A stretch of 64,000 nt of DNA from Flavivirga aquimarina. GTDB taxonomy: Bacteria > Bacteroidota > Bacteroidia > Flavobacteriales > Flavobacteriaceae. The notes under the pieces are model-generated. The model did no database searches and had not been told where the DNA came from. It saw nothing but the letters and a program-made list of their open reading frames with translations. A program made the position numbers and the translations under genes. Location: the NCBI RefSeq assembly GCF_030540835.1, contig NZ_JAUOEK010000066.1, positions 1-64,000 on the forward strand, in the 5' to 3' direction. Positions 1 to 9,028 of the stretch are shown here, in pieces; the stretch's first letter is position 1; every line of letters begins with the position of its first letter.

Positions 1-99
1 AAGTTCACTCTTTGTATGTTTTCCAATGCTAAGTTCGTCTAAAATTTTTAATTTGAAAGGTTCGCTGTAACGTCTAATTACTTTGTCATTTTTGTACAT
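1..99 (-). CDS. IS3-family transposase OrfA, N-terminal 33 codons (partial)
   Basis: The frame is open from ATG at 99 to the left edge of the window. It begins MYKNDKVIRRYSEPFKLKIL, the typical start of the helix-turn-helix OrfA of IS3/IS150-type elements in Bacteroidota (basic segment, then a YSxxFK motif, then the first helix). OrfA binds the element ends, and is normally followed by an OrfB DDE integrase read by frameshifting; that part is outside the window. The identification rests on motif recognition of a short fragment, and whether the full gene is intact is unknown. Confidence 0.7.
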   Translation of the reverse strand, partial: MYKNDKVIRRYSEPFKLKILDELSIGKHTKSEL

Positions 100-139
100 A
101 ATTGTGTTAAATTATGTAGCCTTTATTCAGGACGAGTCA
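1..139 (-). mobile_element. Right-hand part of an IS3-type insertion sequence (runs off window)
   Basis: The element carries the start of a transposase OrfA reading leftward, with about 40 bp of leader before the likely element end. Read on the minus strand, the outer end begins tgactcgtcctgaataaagg, a TG-initiated terminus like those of IS3/IS150-type elements. The end is placed near base 139 by this resemblance only; the other end lies outside the window, so neither the inverted repeat pairing nor a target duplication can be verified. Confidence 0.6.
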
Positions 140-267
140 AACTTACCGCTAACGGTTTCAGCTATGGGCAGTTACGTGGGTTAGCATTTAATTATGTAAG
201 TACGCACCAAACTAAAAATCCACGAGGGTTTTCCAAAGTAGGTGAGAACAAGCAATTACATAGGACA

Positions 268-289
268 CGTTGTTGTACAACGTTTTTTT
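268..289 (+). terminator. Terminator-like hairpin beside the erythromycin-esterase-like gene
   Basis: A 6-bp perfect stem (cgttgt/acaacg, 3-nt loop) is followed by seven T residues on the + strand. It would stop rightward transcripts coming from the IS side; the T-run overlaps the stop codon of the leftward gene. The tgtacaac sequence in it recurs at 1620-1627 upstream of the same gene. Confidence 0.4.
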
Positions 290-1595
290 ATTTGTTTAAA
301 TAATTAGGAGATGATATTTTTTTAACAAAAATTAATCCATCATATATTTCTGCATATATTTTGCTAACCATAATTCTGTGTAATTGTTTAGGTTGATACC
401 CACCACCTCCTATCAATAAATGTTTAGATTTTTTACTAAAGAATTTTGACGGTTCATTTTTGATAGCATTATCTAAATCTACAAAATAGATGTCTTTACC
501 AACGTTCATTAATGTATTAGCATATGTTTTTTTAAACGGTTTTTCTATGTGATATGTTTTCCAATGATTACCTTGTTTTTTATCTATTAAATAGCCTTTA
601 ATGTTTCCTGTTCCAAAGTCAAATCCAACACTATAATAATCTTCTTTGTAGTAATCTTTCAATAAACAACCTAAATTGATTATTTCACTTCCCGAGTAAT
701 TCATTTCTTTTTTGTTTATATGTTCATTGTGAGCCCATATAAAAGCTTTTCCATTTTTAGATTCATTCTCTAAAATCCATTTAACATTCTCAAACATTTT
801 TAAATCTCTAAATTCACTCGATTCTTTGAATCCTACTGTGTTTGATACATATTGTGTATACTTTATTAAGTAATTTAGACTTCTTATAGCGGACTTTAAA
901 TCTTTCTGATAAATCTTTTTATTTGTTTTTGAGTTAAGAATAGCTTGTTCTAGTTTTTTTAGTTTTGGAACTTGAGTTTTTGCCCAATTATCAGGTTTGC
1001 CATAATTTATCTTTTTGTTTGAGCAACTATCAGCAATGATTAGAAGTTCTTTGCTTATAGGAAGATTGTATTTCTTTACAAAACCACGAATTTCTTGATT
1101 AATTTTTTTTCCAATTTGAATATCCATGCCGTAAAATCTAATCTGCTCTTCTTCAGGTTTTTCTATATTATAGTGCCTTATCCATAGTAAAAGATTTGTT
1201 ATTTCTTTATAATACAAAAACCTAAAACTAAAATTTTTACTGATAGTATTGATATCTCCTTTTCCGCCACTTATCCATTCGTTTATTCCAGACTCAGCTT
1301 GATAAGATGCTTCCATAATAAACGTTTTGACGCCTTGGGTTTTGACTAAATGTTTGAAAAATTTGGTCTTGATATCGAAAAATTCTTTTGTATCATGAGA
1401 AGCTTCTCCAAAACCATAAATTTTAGCATTATCAAATTTATCGGGAATGTTTTGTTCAAAAATAGTTAGTTTAGAATCAGGACTCGCATCTTCAATTTCT
1501 ATAGAGTTATTAGTTATCCAATCTATTGTTTGCTTATTTTGAGAATTTACATGAAATGACGAGATAAATATGAAGATTGAAAGTATCTTTTTCAT
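288..1595 (-). CDS. Erythromycin esterase family protein, secreted
   Basis: A 435-residue protein with an N-terminal signal peptide (about residues 1-18, ending FHVNSQ). Residues 61-71 (GFGEASHDTKE) carry the GExxH...E core of the erythromycin esterase fold (EreA/EreB and relatives), in which the histidine (H67 here) acts in catalysis; a second conserved patch (WAHNEH) lies in the C-terminal half. Many members of this family do not hydrolyse macrolides, so resistance should not be assumed; a secreted esterase or hydrolase with unknown substrate is the safe reading. The gene stands alone, next to an IS3-type element, and both flanks carry a tgtacaac motif, suggesting it may be a mobile or cassette-like acquisition. 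Confidence 0.8.
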   Translation of the reverse strand: MKKILSIFIFISSFHVNSQNKQTIDWITNNSIEIEDASPDSKLTIFEQNIPDKFDNAKIYGFGEASHDTKEFFDIKTKFFKHLVKTQGVKTFIMEASYQAESGINEWISGGKGDINTISKNFSFRFLYYKEITNLLLWIRHYNIEKPEEEQIRFYGMDIQIGKKINQEIRGFVKKYNLPISKELLIIADSCSNKKINYGKPDNWAKTQVPKLKKLEQAILNSKTNKKIYQKDLKSAIRSLNYLIKYTQYVSNTVGFKESSEFRDLKMFENVKWILENESKNGKAFIWAHNEHINKKEMNYSGSEIINLGCLLKDYYKEDYYSVGFDFGTGNIKGYLIDKKQGNHWKTYHIEKPFKKTYANTLMNVGKDIYFVDLDNAIKNEPSKFFSKKSKHLLIGGGGYQPKQLHRIMVSKIYAEIYDGLIFVKKISSPNYLNK

Positions 1596-1826
1596 TTGTG
1601 ATTTTTGTTTCTTAAATGGTGTACAACAAAGATATATAGTTAATAATTAACCATATATCTATTATATACATCCAAATATACTCAATTACTTATGCTTCTC
1701 ATGGCATTTTTACTTAAAGTAAAAGGCCAAAAACTTTTTCTCCCTTAAGTTATTTTTTAGAAATTTTTCTTAATAAATTCATAACAAATATCGGTTTTCA
1801 TTGCGATTTGTTTAATTTTACGCCTT

Positions 1827-2687
1827 ATGAACTTATTTCCCATAAATGCAGGAAATCTTAAACTTGACGGGGGCGCTATGTTTGGTGTGGTACCTAAGTC
1901 TTTGTGGCAAAAAACAAACCCTGCAGATGCTAATAATATGATTGAGCTTACAACGCGTTGTTTGCTTATTGAAGATGGCAACAGGCTTATATTAATAGAC
2001 AATGGCATGGGTAACAAGCAATCTGAAAAGTTTTTTAGTTACTATCACCTTTGGGGAAATTATAATATAGATAGCTCACTTAAAGCACATGGGTTTCATC
2101 GCGATGATATTACCGATGTTTTTTTAACACATTTGCATTTTGACCACTGCGGAGGTAGCATTCAATGGAATAAAAATAAAACGGGTTACGAACCTGCTTT
2201 TAAAAATGCACACTTTTGGAGTAATAAAGACCATTGGTTATGGGCTACCGAACCTAACAGACGTGAAAAAGCCTCTTTCTTAAAAGAAAACATTATTCCT
2301 ATAGAGGAAAGTGGGCAGCTAAAGTTTACATCGCTTCCAAAAGATGATTTGCTTCGTAACTCAGAGCTTGGTTTCGATATCTTTTTTGCTAATGGACATA
2401 CCGATAAGCAAATGGTTCCCCTTATTAAGTATAAAGATAAAACCATTGCCTTTATGGCAGATTTATTACCTACTGTTGGGCATTTACCCCTTCCTTATAT
2501 TATGGGTTACGATACCAGACCCTTGTTAACACTTAACGAAAAAGAAAAATTTCTTAATATCGCTGCCGAAAATAATTACTACTTGTTTTTAGAACACGAT
2601 CCCCATAATGAAATAATTACTGTACAAAACACAGGGAAAGGCGTGAGGTTAAAAAATATATATACAACTCAAGAGATATTTAATTAA
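1827..2687 (+). CDS. MBL-fold metallo-hydrolase (YtnP/lactonase-like)
   Basis: A 286-residue cytoplasmic protein with the metallo-beta-lactamase zinc motif HLHFDH at residues 102-107 (THLHFDHCGG), a further metal histidine in ANGHTD and a metal aspartate in the MADLL segment. The arrangement, with a short N-terminal strand region and no signal peptide, resembles YtnP/AHL-lactonase-type hydrolases. The substrate cannot be told from sequence; lactone or phosphodiester hydrolysis are the usual activities. The ATG at 1827 directly precedes the conserved N-terminus; no Shine-Dalgarno is evident, as usual in this phylum. It lies 34 bp upstream of the S8 protease and may share a transcript. Confidence 0.85.
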   Translation: MNLFPINAGNLKLDGGAMFGVVPKSLWQKTNPADANNMIELTTRCLLIEDGNRLILIDNGMGNKQSEKFFSYYHLWGNYNIDSSLKAHGFHRDDITDVFLTHLHFDHCGGSIQWNKNKTGYEPAFKNAHFWSNKDHWLWATEPNRREKASFLKENIIPIEESGQLKFTSLPKDDLLRNSELGFDIFFANGHTDKQMVPLIKYKDKTIAFMADLLPTVGHLPLPYIMGYDTRPLLTLNEKEKFLNIAAENNYYLFLEHDPHNEIITVQNTGKGVRLKNIYTTQEIFN

Positions 2688-2721
2688 TAAAAATTTAAGA
2701 CTAAAATTTAAAAACTAGAGA

Positions 2722-4329
2722 ATGAGAACAATTAAAACAATGACGGCTTCTGCTTTTGCGGCTATACTAATTTCCGGATGTGGTAGCACAGCAGAAATAC
2801 TATCAACACCTGTAGAAAATATTGATAATACGCCTTTAAAAGTTTCAGAATTAACTGAAGCAGAAAAACACAATTGGGGGCATTTGGATTTGGTAAAAGA
2901 TACCATTCCCGGTATGAGTGTTGATAAAGCCTATGCTGAAATTATCAAGAAAAGAAAAGGCAAAAAAGTTATTGTAGCTGTTATAGATTCTGGAATCGAT
3001 ATTGATCATGAAGATTTAAATGATGTGTTATGGACTAATACAAAAGAGAAACCAAACAATGGAAAAGATGATGATAACAATGGTTATATAGACGATATAC
3101 ACGGATGGAATTTTTTAGGTGACGGCTATAATGAACAATTAGAGTTTGTTAGAATTTTAGCTAAAGGAGACACTAACCACCCCGATTATAACAGAGCTCT
3201 AGCCGAATATGACAAAGAATATCAAAAATACTCAGGCTACAAAGGAAACTACGAACAGATCTTTCAACAAATAAAATCTGCCGATGAGGCTCTAACAAAA
3301 CACTTAGGAAAGGAAGATTATACCAAAGAAGAGGTTAACGCTATTAAAACAGAAGATACCGCACTTAAACAAGCTGTACAGGTTGCTAAATACATGTTTA
3401 GTAACGGCATGGACTCTTTGGCTGAGGCTAAAGAAGAAATCTCTAACGGTTTAGAAAGCATTAATGAAAGGCTAAATTATAACCTAAATAAAACGTTTGA
3501 AGGACGTGTTAATGGTGATGATCCAGACAATTTATCTACAACATCTTACGGTAATGGTAATGTAAAACCAATTAAGAAAAGTGAAAGTCATGGTACACAC
3601 GTGGCAGGTATTATTGCTGCAGAACGTAATAATGGTAAAGGAGCCAATGGTGTAGCCAATAATGTGGCCATTATGAGCTTAAGAGCTGTACCGAATGGTG
3701 ACGAGTACGATAAAGACATCGCTTTAGCTATTAGATATGCTGTAGATAATGGTGCGAAAATTATAAACGGTAGTTTTGGTAAAAGTTACTCACCACACAG
3801 TGATTGGGTACGTGATGCCATTGCTTATGCAGGAAAAAAAGATGTGCTTTTTGTACATGCTGCCGGAAACGACAGTAAAGATGTAGATACCGAACCTAAT
3901 TTTCCAGATGATAATATAAACGGTCAAGAGGTTTCCGATACTTATATAAGAGTAGGGGCTTTAGCTCCAAAATATGGTTCTGGATTAATAGCTGGTTTTT
4001 CTAATTACGGAAAACAGAACGTAGATGTTTTTGCACCTGGTGCTAAAGTGTATTCTACAACGCCAGAAAACGAATATAAAACAAAAGGAGGAACTTCTAT
4101 GGCGGCTCCTGCTGTGGCAGGTGTTGCTGCTTTAATTCGTTCTTACTATCCAAAATTAAGCGCTGCTCAAGTTAAACAAATACTTATGGATTCTGGTTTA
4201 GCTGTAAAAACCAAAGTCGTTGTGGGTGGTAATACTGATGATGTAAGACCGTTTGCCGATTTAACAAAATCGTCAAAAATGGTTAATGCTTATAATGCTT
4301 TAATTATGGCAGCAAAAATGTCAAAATAA
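2722..4329 (+). CDS. S8 (subtilisin-like) serine protease, lipoprotein
   Basis: A 535-residue protein beginning with a lipoprotein signal whose lipobox ends at C20 (LISGC), so it is probably anchored to a membrane facing the periplasm. The catalytic triad is complete: D89 in VIDSGIDIDHED, H290 in SHGTHVAG, S459 in GGTSMAAP, with the oxyanion asparagine in AAGND (N383). About 200 residues separate D and H, a large insertion with a helical, charged composition that is common in Bacteroidota homologues. It probably acts in envelope protein turnover. It is followed by a strong terminator-like hairpin and then an M1 peptidase lipoprotein. Confidence 0.92.
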   Translation: MRTIKTMTASAFAAILISGCGSTAEILSTPVENIDNTPLKVSELTEAEKHNWGHLDLVKDTIPGMSVDKAYAEIIKKRKGKKVIVAVIDSGIDIDHEDLNDVLWTNTKEKPNNGKDDDNNGYIDDIHGWNFLGDGYNEQLEFVRILAKGDTNHPDYNRALAEYDKEYQKYSGYKGNYEQIFQQIKSADEALTKHLGKEDYTKEEVNAIKTEDTALKQAVQVAKYMFSNGMDSLAEAKEEISNGLESINERLNYNLNKTFEGRVNGDDPDNLSTTSYGNGNVKPIKKSESHGTHVAGIIAAERNNGKGANGVANNVAIMSLRAVPNGDEYDKDIALAIRYAVDNGAKIINGSFGKSYSPHSDWVRDAIAYAGKKDVLFVHAAGNDSKDVDTEPNFPDDNINGQEVSDTYIRVGALAPKYGSGLIAGFSNYGKQNVDVFAPGAKVYSTTPENEYKTKGGTSMAAPAVAGVAALIRSYYPKLSAAQVKQILMDSGLAVKTKVVVGGNTDDVRPFADLTKSSKMVNAYNALIMAAKMSK

Positions 4330-4348
4330 ATTATTAAATTTATATGGT

Positions 4349-4386
4349 AAAAAAAGGGGGGCGATTATGTATTGCCTCTTTTTTTA
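4349..4386 (+). terminator. Rho-independent terminator after the S8 protease
   Basis: An A-run, a stem ggcgat/attgcc (with one G-U pair) extended by flanking A/G-T/C pairs, and a long T-rich tail lie 20 bp after the protease stop codon. Confidence 0.65.
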
Positions 4387-4416
4387 TTTTTTTAACTTAT
4401 ATATTCTATCTATACT

Positions 4417-6243
4417 ATGAAACGACTCCTTATTTCCGTGTTAGGCCTAACTGTCCTTATCTCCTGTAACAGTTCTAAAAATATAGCTACACAAAAAGCA
4501 CCTGTTGCAACGACCCCTCAAACACCGACAACACAATCGGTATCAAAAACTACTTATTGGCAACAACATGTAGATTATAAAATGGATATTGATATGGATG
4601 TAAACACCTATCAATATAAAGGGAATCAAACTTTAGTATATACCAATAACTCACCCGATGTTTTAAACCGGGTGTATTACCACTTATATTTTAATGCTTT
4701 TCAACCGGGAAGTGAAATGGATGTTCGTTCTCTTACCATCGCAGATCCAGACCCAAGAGTTGGCGATAGAATTAGCAAATTAAAACCCAACGAAATAGGT
4801 TATATAAAAGTACACTCATTAAAACAAAATGGTACTGTTTTAAAACATGAAACAGTTGGTACCGTTTTAGAAGTCGATTTGGCAAAACCTATACAACCTG
4901 GAGAAAGTGTCACGTTTAATATGGTTTTTGATGCTCAGGTTCCTCTTCAAATCCGTCGTACAGGAAGAAACAATAGGGAAGGGGTTGCATTATCCATGAC
5001 GCAATGGTATCCTAAACTGGCAGAATACGATTTTGAAGGCTGGCACGCCGACCCTTATATTGGACGCGAATTTCATGGTGTTTGGGGAGATTTTGATGTA
5101 AAATTAACCATTGATGAAAATTACGTTGTTGGCGGTACAGGATATCTGAAAAACCCTGATGCCGTAGCCAATAATGGAAAAATAACATGGCATTATACAG
5201 CACCAAAAGTACACGATTTTACCTGGGCGGCAGATCCAGATTATATTCACGATACCGCACAGGTTCCTAATGGCCCATTATTACACTTTTACTATAAAAG
5301 CACCTTAGACGCTGATAAAAAGGAAAGCTGGAAAAAACTGCAACCAAAAACAGTAGAACTTATGCAATATTTTAGCAAGCATATTGGCACATATCCTTAT
5401 AAACAGTATTCTGTAATACAAGGTGGCGATGGTGGTATGGAATATGCCATGTGTACCTTAATAACCGGAAATAGAAGTTTTGGTAGTTTATTTGGTGTTA
5501 CAGCACACGAAATGGCACATACATGGTTTCAGTTTTTATTAGCCACTAATGAAGCAAAGCACGAATGGATGGACGAAGGTTTCACCACCTATATTAGTAA
5601 TTTAGCCGAAAACGACATTATGAATCGTAATAGAGAAAACCCTGTTTCTAGTACTTATAGAAGTTATATTTACTTAGCTAAATCTGGAAAAGAACAACCG
5701 CTTACTACACACGCAGATCGTTATCATTTTAATCAAGCTTATGGTATTTCTGCATACAATAAAGGCGCTGTGTTTTTAGCACAATTAGGTTATATTATTG
5801 GTGAAGACAACTTAAAGAAAACCATAAAAAAATATTTTAACGATTTTGCTTTTAAACACCCAACGCCTAATAGTATTATTCGTTCTGCCGAAAAAGTATC
5901 TGGTTTAGAATTAGATTGGTATGTAACGGATTTTGCACAAACCACCAATACTATTGATTATAGTGTAAAAAATATAGAAGAAAAAACCATCACTTTAGAG
6001 CGAATAGGGCAGATGCCAATGCCTATAGACCTAACGGTAACTTATACAGATGATACTACCGAAAATTTCTATATCCCATTACAAATGATGCGTGGTGAAA
6101 AACCAACGTCAGCAACTTTAAAAGCAGATTGGGCTTGGGCATATCCAACTTACACTTTTGAAGTAGGTAAAGCTGTTAAAAGTGTTCAAATAGACCCAAA
6201 AGAAATGATGGCGGATATAGATAAAAAGAATAATACGAAGTAA
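4417..6243 (+). CDS. M1 family metallopeptidase (aminopeptidase N-like), lipoprotein
   Basis: A 608-residue protein with a lipoprotein signal (lipobox LISC, C17) followed by a Thr/Pro/Gln-rich linker. The gluzincin zinc site HEMAH is at residues 364-368 with the third ligand E387 in MDEGF, and the exopeptidase motif appears as GGMEY at 339-343. This combination defines M1 aminopeptidases. The N-terminal beta domain (about 50-270) precedes the catalytic domain; it lacks the long C-terminal helical domain of E. coli PepN, as do the shorter bacteroidotal forms. It probably trims peptides in the periplasm, consistent with its neighbour, an S8 protease. Confidence 0.92.
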   Translation: MKRLLISVLGLTVLISCNSSKNIATQKAPVATTPQTPTTQSVSKTTYWQQHVDYKMDIDMDVNTYQYKGNQTLVYTNNSPDVLNRVYYHLYFNAFQPGSEMDVRSLTIADPDPRVGDRISKLKPNEIGYIKVHSLKQNGTVLKHETVGTVLEVDLAKPIQPGESVTFNMVFDAQVPLQIRRTGRNNREGVALSMTQWYPKLAEYDFEGWHADPYIGREFHGVWGDFDVKLTIDENYVVGGTGYLKNPDAVANNGKITWHYTAPKVHDFTWAADPDYIHDTAQVPNGPLLHFYYKSTLDADKKESWKKLQPKTVELMQYFSKHIGTYPYKQYSVIQGGDGGMEYAMCTLITGNRSFGSLFGVTAHEMAHTWFQFLLATNEAKHEWMDEGFTTYISNLAENDIMNRNRENPVSSTYRSYIYLAKSGKEQPLTTHADRYHFNQAYGISAYNKGAVFLAQLGYIIGEDNLKKTIKKYFNDFAFKHPTPNSIIRSAEKVSGLELDWYVTDFAQTTNTIDYSVKNIEEKTITLERIGQMPMPIDLTVTYTDDTTENFYIPLQMMRGEKPTSATLKADWAWAYPTYTFEVGKAVKSVQIDPKEMMADIDKKNNTK

Positions 6244-6288
6244 ATCTTATTAATGTAGCTCCATTTTGAGAAGATTGTAAATTAAACT

Positions 6289-6310
6289 AATCCCACTAAA
6301 AAGCGGGATT
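6289..6310 (+). terminator. Weak hairpin after the M1 peptidase
   Basis: A stem aatccc/gggatt with a 10-nt loop lies 46 bp after the stop codon. The following sequence (tagattta) is only moderately T-rich, so it is a weak candidate. Confidence 0.35.
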
Positions 6311-6449
6311 TAGATTTACTGATATATGAACATTACACTCAATCCCAAATTTTATAACATTGAAAACCCCAAGAAAAAACATCAAAAAATTCTTTTCCAT
6401 TAAACTTTCAATAAGCTAATCAGTCTAACAAATTTAAACAACTTTAATT

Positions 6450-6998
6450 TTGCTTACAGCTATATTTTATAAGCGACAAAAAAAGCTTTTTTTATGTCTT
6501 ATTTTAATAATTTCTTTTTGTGTAAGTTGTAAAAATGAAAAAACAGATGTCCTAACAAAAAATGTTTCTAAAATTAGTAATGATATTCCGATTTACAATT
6601 TTAATACATTAGAACCTCTCCTTTACACTAAAACCAATAAGACATACATTATTAATTTCTGGGCCATGTGGTGTGCACCTTGTGTTAAAGAGTTACCATA
6701 TATTCAGCAATATGCTAACAAAAATCCAGATGCAGAAATAATACTCATAAGTCTTGATTTTCCAGAAGATATTGAAACAAAGCTTAAGCCTTTTTTAAAG
6801 GAAAAAAATATTACGTCTAAAGTCATTTTATTAGATGATCCTGATTCTAATACTTGGATAGATAAAATAGACCCTAATTGGTCTGGAGCTATCCCTTTCA
6901 CTATCATTTTTAATAATAAAAAACGAGGCTTTTTCGAACATACTTTCTCTAGTTTAGAAGACTTAGAAAATACAATAACTAAAACCTTAAACCTTTAA
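6450..6998 (+). CDS. TlpA-like thioredoxin-fold lipoprotein
   Basis: A 182-residue protein with a membrane/lipoprotein signal (residues 11-27, FCVSC) and a thioredoxin fold carrying WCAPC at 74-78; the cis-proline loop is in GAIPFTI. This matches periplasmic TlpA/ResA-type thiol-disulfide oxidoreductases that keep cysteines reduced, for example in cytochrome maturation. No ATG fits: the frame opens at 6438 and the first usual start is TTG at 6450, which places the signal peptide correctly, so a TTG start is inferred. The next gene, 12 bp downstream, is another redoxin-type lipoprotein, so the two probably form an operon. Confidence 0.85.
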   Translation: MLTAIFYKRQKKLFLCLILIISFCVSCKNEKTDVLTKNVSKISNDIPIYNFNTLEPLLYTKTNKTYIINFWAMWCAPCVKELPYIQQYANKNPDAEIILISLDFPEDIETKLKPFLKEKNITSKVILLDDPDSNTWIDKIDPNWSGAIPFTIIFNNKKRGFFEHTFSSLEDLENTITKTLNL

Positions 6999-7010
6999 AA
7001 TAATCTATTT

Positions 7011-7769
7011 ATGAAAAAATTAATTTTATGTATTGCCTTAGTTGGCCTAGTATCAAGTGTCATTGTTTCCTGTAATAATAAAACAAAAGAGAACACAGAT
7101 GTTTCTGCAGAAAATGATAAACCAGAAAGAAAAGGGCCTCCTCCTGGAGACCGCAAAGGTCCACCACATAACGGAGAGAGAAAAGGACCTCCTGGTGGTC
7201 ATGGTCCAGAACAAACAAAGACATTAGAAGAAATTGGAGGCTATAAAATCGGAGAGGTTGCTACCGATTTTAATCTTAAAAATGTAGATGGCTCAATGGT
7301 TTCGTTAGCAAGTATCGACAATGCAAAAGGATACATTGTAACGTTTACTTGTAACGAATGTCCTTTTGCAAAAATGTATGAAGACCGTTTAATCGAACTA
7401 CATAACAAGTATGCTACTAAAGGGTATTCTGTAATTGCTATTAACCCTAATAATCCTGAAAATGAAAAAGAAGGTTATGAAGCAATGCAAAAAAGAGCTA
7501 AAGAAAAAGGGTTTCCATTTGTTTATTTAGTTGACGAAGGTCAAAAAATATATCCAAAATATGGAGCCGTTAGAACTCCTCATGTATTTTTATTAGATAA
7601 AGAGCGTAAAGTTCAATACATCGGTACTATTGATGATAATGCAAGATCTTCCGAAAATGTAAAAATTAAATATCTTGAAAATGCTATAGAAGCATTGGAA
7701 AAAGGAGAAAAACCTAATCCAAGTTTAACAAAAGCTATTGGGTGCCCTATTAAAGCTAATAGGGTTTAA
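7011..7769 (+). CDS. Redoxin/thioredoxin-family lipoprotein with RKGPP repeats
   Basis: A 252-residue protein with a lipobox (VIVSC, C21), a low-complexity linker (residues about 39-65) containing three RKGPP units, and a redoxin domain from about residue 75. The domain has TCNECPFA with C114 and C117 as the probable active-site pair, and a conserved C-terminal GCPIK (C245) typical of a bacteroidotal redoxin subfamily. The fold is that of AhpC/TSA-thioredoxin proteins; a periplasmic thiol redox role is likely, the partner unknown. It is preceded by a TlpA-like gene and followed by a strong terminator. Confidence 0.85.
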   Translation: MKKLILCIALVGLVSSVIVSCNNKTKENTDVSAENDKPERKGPPPGDRKGPPHNGERKGPPGGHGPEQTKTLEEIGGYKIGEVATDFNLKNVDGSMVSLASIDNAKGYIVTFTCNECPFAKMYEDRLIELHNKYATKGYSVIAINPNNPENEKEGYEAMQKRAKEKGFPFVYLVDEGQKIYPKYGAVRTPHVFLLDKERKVQYIGTIDDNARSSENVKIKYLENAIEALEKGEKPNPSLTKAIGCPIKANRV

Positions 7770-7819
7770 TTTTAGTTAGACTAAAGATATCAACACAACA
7801 TAAAAAAACAGTTATTTTA

Positions 7820-7848
7820 GCGCAAGTCATTAAAGCTTGCGCTTTTTT
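7820..7848 (+). terminator. Rho-independent terminator after the redoxin gene
   Basis: A perfect 7-bp stem (gcgcaag/cttgcgc) with a 9-nt loop and a T6 tail. The T-run overlaps the stop codon of the convergent gene ending at 7847. Confidence 0.8.
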
Positions 7849-9028
7849 ACACATTACTTCTAAACCATCTTTCTGTTTTGTACATCTCTGTTTTAGCTAC
7901 ACGTTCACGATTGTTGAGCCTTAAATGAGTACCTGTAATATGTTTGTTTCTGTAACCCAACAAATGAAAAAACGATTTAGCAAAAAACTTAGCAGCTTTT
8001 AAATTAACTTGTAAAATACCTTCGGTTTTATTTAACCAGGAAATACCTGGTAAAAGGATCAATAAGCCATCAAATCGAATACGCCTTAAAAAGACCGACA
8101 GTTTTAAAAAAAACGGTTTTATATGTCTTATAATAAAAAAACCTTCGGCACCTTTAACTTGATATAAAGGCATAAAAATGCGCCCATAATACTTTGCTTT
8201 TAATTCTTTATTATTACTTATTGCTATTGGAGTACCTTTATTTATGGCTTGAAAGCTTTTAAAACCATTTATCATAGTAAATATTTCGTCGGGTTGTATC
8301 TTGTGAAGATAAATAACTTCAAAAACATCAACAATATGAGCAGCTTGTGTTTGTAGTTGTTTATAATGGTTTAAAAAACTGGCGACATCATCTTTTTTTA
8401 AAACACCTGCAAACACTAAAGCTAAATAAATAAACGCCGTGTTATTGTTAATAGAACTTAAATCGTCATGCTGACCGGATTCAAAACCTAAAGACACATA
8501 ACCTAACTCGTTTATATAACTTAACAATGGGCCATTTAAATACTCTTCTATACCCAACACAATAGGAACAGGAAATTGCTTGGAAAATTTTCTATTTATC
8601 AACGCATCATTAATGGTAATAAAAGGGAGTGTTTTACTAGATGTAGAGTGTAAATCTATAAAGTAAAATGGTGGTTTTTCTGTTTCTAAAATTTGGTTTA
8701 AAATACTTAATAACTCAAATAATTCTACCTCATCGTCATTTAAAACCTTCTTTTTTTTAATGGCTTCAATACGTTCTTTAGTCCAAAGTCTATTTAAATC
8801 TTCATCAATATATCTTTGGTTTAACTGAAGTGCTTTTAAGTTTCCCGAAATACCATAAATGGTTCCTTTAACTTGAAACGGATCAACAGCTTCTAAAACA
8901 TCTTTTATGGCAAAAATACCTGATGTTTCATTACCATGAATACCACCAAAAAACACCATCGTTGGCCCTGGTTTAGATCCTTCAATCACACCAAGTATTC
9001 TATTTACGGTTATTCCGTTATCGTACAT
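7847..9028 (-). CDS. Succinylglutamate desuccinylase/aspartoacylase family protein
   Basis: A 393-residue zinc-dependent deacylase of the AstE/AspA family, related to M14 carboxypeptidases. Zinc ligands are visible as H31 and E34 (GGIHGNETSG) and H127 (FIDLHSTS); NR at 79-80 would bind a carboxylate and E183 (GFESGQ) is the likely general base. The substrate is not evident. It overlaps by 19 bp the 3' end of the upstream GCS2-type ligase, so the two are translated from one message; a ligase that adds an amino acid by an amide bond next to a deacylase that would remove one suggests opposing activities on the same class of compound. Confidence 0.85.
   Translation of the reverse strand: MYDNGITVNRILGVIEGSKPGPTMVFFGGIHGNETSGIFAIKDVLEAVDPFQVKGTIYGISGNLKALQLNQRYIDEDLNRLWTKERIEAIKKKKVLNDDEVELFELLSILNQILETEKPPFYFIDLHSTSSKTLPFITINDALINRKFSKQFPVPIVLGIEEYLNGPLLSYINELGYVSLGFESGQHDDLSSINNNTAFIYLALVFAGVLKKDDVASFLNHYKQLQTQAAHIVDVFEVIYLHKIQPDEIFTMINGFKSFQAINKGTPIAISNNKELKAKYYGRIFMPLYQVKGAEGFFIIRHIKPFFLKLSVFLRRIRFDGLLILLPGISWLNKTEGILQVNLKAAKFFAKSFFHLLGYRNKHITGTHLRLNNRERVAKTEMYKTERWFRSNV

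Noticed and set aside
288-1595. Macrolide resistance determinant
   Set aside because: The family motif is clear, but most chromosomal members are not shown to act on macrolides; only the family-level call is supported.
1757-2017. 86-codon leftward frame opposite the MBL hydrolase start
   Set aside because: Fully antisense to the conserved N-terminus of the MBL gene, without recognisable features.
3590-3610. cacgtgg sequence in the S8 protease as a third parS site
   Set aside because: It is only the codon pattern for GTHVAG; the palindrome is not present.
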